NCBI GenBank assembly: GCA_937872925.1
Contig: CALMUT010000137.1
Span: 1-32,925, forward strand
Source of the DNA: an uncultured Myxococcales bacterium
GTDB lineage: Bacteria > Myxococcota_A > Polyangia > Polyangiales > Polyangiaceae
Direction of reading: 5' to 3'
Length of the DNA stretch: 32,925 nucleotides
Below are positions 32,401 through 32,925 of the stretch, piece by piece. A program made the translations under genes and the position numbers. The notes beneath the pieces were generated by a model that was not told the origin of the DNA, did no database searches, and was given only the letters and a program-made list of their open reading frames with translations. Every line of letters starts with the position of its first letter. The stretch's first letter is position 1.

Positions 32401-32925
32401 AAAGAGATCTGCTTGCCCGACGGAAGCCAGGCTAGCTGCGGCAGCAAAGGCGATCTGAAGAACATCAGCAAGTGCCCGTCGGGCCAGACCTGCGTGCAGT
32501 CCGGCGGCGAGACGCGCTGCGGTCTGGAGTGCAGCAAGGAGCCGACTGCGGGCGCAGAGAACGAAGTCTTCAAGGACATGGCGCCGGGCACCTTTGGCCA
32601 CGACGAAGCGATCGCGCTGCACGACGCCGGGATCGTGAGCGGCTGCCAAGCGTCGCCCAAACTTTTCTGCGGCACCTGCGAGCTGACGCGCCAAGCGCTG
32701 GCCAAGATGGTGGTGCTCGCCGCAAAGCTGCCGCTCCTCAGTCCCAGCAAAGCAACCTTCTCGGACTTCCCGCCCAGCTCTGCTCTGTACACCTACGTCG
32801 AGACAGCGGCGGCCGCCGGCATCATGACGGGCTACCCGGGCGGGGAGTTCCGTCCGAACAACCCGGTCACGCGAGGGGTGGCCGCTGTCGTGATCGCCCG
32901 CGCCGCGCAGCTCTCCGCGCCGAGC
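27589..32925 (+). CDS. Stop-less fused ORF: three peptidoglycan-enzyme/SLH surface lipoprotein modules, open at right edge
   Basis: Reading frame 1 from ATG 27589 has no stop codon through the last base of the window (1779 codons). I translated it line by line. GGAGG precedes the ATG by only three bases; ATG 27565 is an alternative start. The chain contains three lipobox sites (Cys24, Cys648, Cys1387), two internal MYXO-CTERM-like segments (about 580-609 and 1321-1350), three different peptidoglycan-enzyme heads (SpoIID, Amidase_2, VanY) and three copies of one Cys-rich/SLH block. It looks like three tandem lipoprotein genes that have lost the stops between them. Export, membrane anchoring and cell-wall remodelling are expected. 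The C-terminus is outside the window. Confidence 0.8.
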   Translation, partial: MSKCRSVGRLSLWVLVLFGLLAACAVEPGEEELLGTVQLPVAAPLPGAYCSVMVQGKGTRAMETDYLPHVIQCENGGANLQALKAQAIAARSVAYYNMATQGSICDSQGCQVYSCNANPLPIHYQAVKETAGMYLSHAGMLTYGFYVAGGSPAPSSCHGGSASTEKYVTYNSGKSGSSVIQTSLGYKGPPGFGQNRGCMSQLGARCLENKGYDYQQILRFYYGADIGISQASGSCTQQTCKAQCAWDGNLIQKDCSVVKCTSVGASCVDDSQGLRCASVFCIDKGKTSAKEICLPDGSQASCGSKGDLKNISKCPSGQTCVQSGGETRCGLECSKEPTAGAENEVFKDMAPGTFGHDEAIALHDAGIVSGCQASPKLFCGTCELTRQALAKMVVLAAKLPLLSPSKATFSDFPPSSALYTYVETAAAAGIMTGYPGGEFRPNNPVTRGVAAVVIARAAQLSAPSPKSSSFKDVPADSWWSDGIEALGAHCVATGCSQGNFCPDKLITRRAAAVLVTRAFGMSETPCGGFVGDKDPGVNPGAPPDLDPDADDLIPVIEEDAPKGPGVSRGAALAAQEDAGCSLSGSGGQSNGRLWFGFVLLGGLLAVRRRSVSRRRSTLRAPRLYAARRISLCLGILVAALSGALATGCTAAQVETVEARRSALSGDSPLVAHFRDAESRSGVPAELLATIAFAQSRLTQSASIAKDAHDTREVGIMALSTTGADQLGEAARISGLSEAALRTDARANIVAASAWLRAQGNAAGVGGVDAWWPAVARYGGAELVEEVRLLLTHGWDGTDEEGRTVRVAPLPPDSMPADGIAQVSEPLGYPGATFTPAAPGNYAPASRGAGQINYVVIHTIQGSYSGAISWFKNPSAKVSSHYVVRSSDGRITQMVDDSDIAYHDGCFNSNSIGIEHEGFVDDPGKWYTDAMYRESAKLTAWLCDKYNIPKDRQHILGHNETPDCSDHTDPGSGWDWNKYMNYVKGQTCKAQCAWDGNLIQKDCSVVKCTSVGASCVDDSQGLRCASVFCIDKGKTSAKEICLPDGSQASCGSKGDLKNISKCPSGQTCVQSGGETRCGLECSKEPTAGAENEVFKDMAPGTFGHDEAIALHDAGIVSGCQASPKLFCGTCELTRQALAKMVVLAAKLPLLSPSKATFSDFPPSSALYTYVETAAAAGIMTGYPGGEFRPNNPVTRGVAAVVIARAAQLSAPSAKSASFKDVPADSWWSEGIEALGAHCVATGCSKGNFCPDKLITRRAAAVLVTRAFGMSETPCGGFVGDSDPGVDPDLDPDADDDVPDLDGEEVPKPIVSRGAAVADDAGCSVGSAPRRGSGHGVALLFALLLGVVTRRKIAGVGKLSELVRGFRGIPRRVRALPLIALALVCLLGCSAEPPLGEEGEPEDVAVVSETLSSISCNKSQDTGYKQGSAFPITVVTVDGKKVERDTANAYYVMAQAAAQAGVNLQVISGFRTMAEQQYLYGCYVNCSCNSCNLAAKPGYSNHQSGHALDLNASAPGVLNWLNANAGKFGFTRTVPSENWHWEWWGGGPGGGPCVDTCKAQCAWDGNLIQKDCSVVKCTSVGASCVDDSQGLRCASVFCIDKGKTSAKEICLPDGSQASCGSKGDLKNISKCPSGQTCVQSGGETRCGLECSKEPTAGAENEVFKDMAPGTFGHDEAIALHDAGIVSGCQASPKLFCGTCELTRQALAKMVVLAAKLPLLSPSKATFSDFPPSSALYTYVETAAAAGIMTGYPGGEFRPNNPVTRGVAAVVIARAAQLSAPS
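28306..28980 (+). repeat. 675-base direct repeat, copy 1 (Cys-rich domain plus two SLH repeats)
   Basis: This copy was compared by eye with the other two and no difference was seen. It encodes the Cys-rich domain and the first two SLH repeats. Copies 1 and 3 share three more bases on the left. Sequence similarity to copy 2 continues to the right of the block but with about 7% differences. Confidence 0.9.
29437..31655 (+). other. Module 2: lipobox, degenerate SLT-like domain, Amidase_2, Cys-rich domain, 3 SLH repeats, MYXO-CTERM
   Basis: After the Arg-rich link, residues about 629-648 form a second signal-like helix ending in lipobox LATGC (Cys648). Residues 669-765 look like a lysozyme/SLT fold (SGVPAELLATIAFAQSRL), but the catalytic Glu expected before the Ser is Gln, so it is probably inactive. 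The Amidase_2 domain spans about 850-985: His857 in VVIHT, His902 in AYHDG, Glu914 in SIGIEHEG, His957 in ILGHNE and Asp968 in HTDPG; the first His, the GH His and the Asp fit the zinc ligands. It should cut the MurNAc-L-Ala bond. The Cys-rich/SLH block follows from 987, and the second MYXO-CTERM has AGCSVGSAP near 1319-1327. Confidence 0.78.
30547..31221 (+). repeat. 675-base direct repeat, copy 2
   Basis: It is identical to copy 1 as read, displaced by 2241 bases (747 codons), so the frame is preserved. To its left the sequence is the unrelated amidase domain; to its right it diverges from copy 1 at the first base (C versus G). Confidence 0.9.
31681..32925 (+). other. Module 3: lipobox, VanY/M15 carboxypeptidase, Cys-rich domain, SLH repeats (cut by window edge)
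   Basis: Residues about 1370-1387 form a third signal helix ending in lipobox LLGC (Cys1387). The VanY-type D-Ala-D-Ala carboxypeptidase domain runs about 1400-1545: SGFRTMAEQQ at 1466-1475, SNHQSGHALDL at 1498-1508 with His1500 and Asp1507 as zinc ligands, and ENWHWEWW at 1535-1542 with the third ligand His1538. All M15B zinc residues are present. An inserted Cys cluster (CYVNCSCNSC, 1480-1489) is unusual. It should trim D-Ala from peptidoglycan stem peptides. The Cys-rich/SLH block begins at 1568, and the window ends after the second SLH repeat. Confidence 0.8.
32251..32925 (+). repeat. 675-base direct repeat, copy 3, ending at the window edge
   Basis: It is identical to copies 1 and 2 as read, displaced from copy 2 by 1704 bases (568 codons). 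Its last base, equivalent to 28980 and 31221, is the last base of the window, so the end of the window coincides with the end of the perfect repeat. Confidence 0.9.

Noticed and set aside
28111..32792. Long open frames on the minus strand repeated across the three modules
   Set aside because: They are mirror images of the same repeated plus-strand coding sequence, a common by-product of high GC; they show no domain or signal.

Overview
The window looks like part of a high-GC myxobacterial chromosome (Myxococcota, probably the Polyangia/Sorangium side). The evidence is the gene content: many lipoproteins with Ser/Gly/Pro/Asp-rich linkers, MYXO-CTERM tails, a DUF2330 protein, an FHA-type sigma-54 activator next to a Hanks-type Ser/Thr kinase, and large secreted proteins of unknown role. 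I saw no tRNA, rRNA, CRISPR array, transposase or phage gene.

Layout. 1-1141 (minus) holds a cut-off lipoprotein and a CAP-domain lipoprotein. 1272-2805 (plus) holds frr and a PP2C phosphatase. 2812-4665 (minus) holds a small lipoprotein and a trans-sulfuration PLP enzyme. 4871-13532 (plus) holds a Cys-rich secreted protein, a DUF2330/MYXO-CTERM protein translationally coupled to a pentaheme cytochrome lipoprotein with TPRs, a LamG-type lipoprotein, and an intact B-family DNA polymerase (Pol II). A decayed receiver domain follows at 13525-13974. 14024-18856 (minus) holds a 1360-residue metzincin-like lipoprotein and a DUF2202 lipoprotein. 19010-22686 (minus) is an operon whose four genes abut or overlap by 4 bases: TetR regulator, HlyD-type adaptor, MacB/DevC-type permease and ATPase. 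A sigma-70-like promoter and a palindromic operator lie directly upstream of it. A second TetR gene and an FHA-AAA+-Fis activator (minus) follow, the latter divergent from a Ser/Thr kinase and a TPR/membrane protein (plus).

The most unusual part is 27589-32925. One plus-strand reading frame runs for 1779 codons with no stop and leaves the window still open. It reads as three lipoprotein genes welded head to tail: lipobox, SpoIID domain, Cys-rich domain, 3 SLH repeats, MYXO-CTERM; then lipobox, degenerate SLT-like domain, Amidase_2, the same Cys-rich/SLH block, MYXO-CTERM; then lipobox, VanY/M15 carboxypeptidase and the same Cys-rich/SLH block. Each junction is hydrophobic segment, Arg-rich stretch, hydrophobic segment with lipobox. 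That topology would put all three enzymes outside the inner membrane and could let myxosortase-type and signal peptidase II cleavage split the chain. The shared block is a 675-base direct repeat, identical in all three copies as read. The last copy ends exactly at the last base of the window, which suggests a contig break. The stop-less junctions lie in unique sequence between repeats, so repeat collapse could change the order of the modules but does not explain the missing stops.

Functions are inferred from sequence motifs read by eye; no database search was possible.
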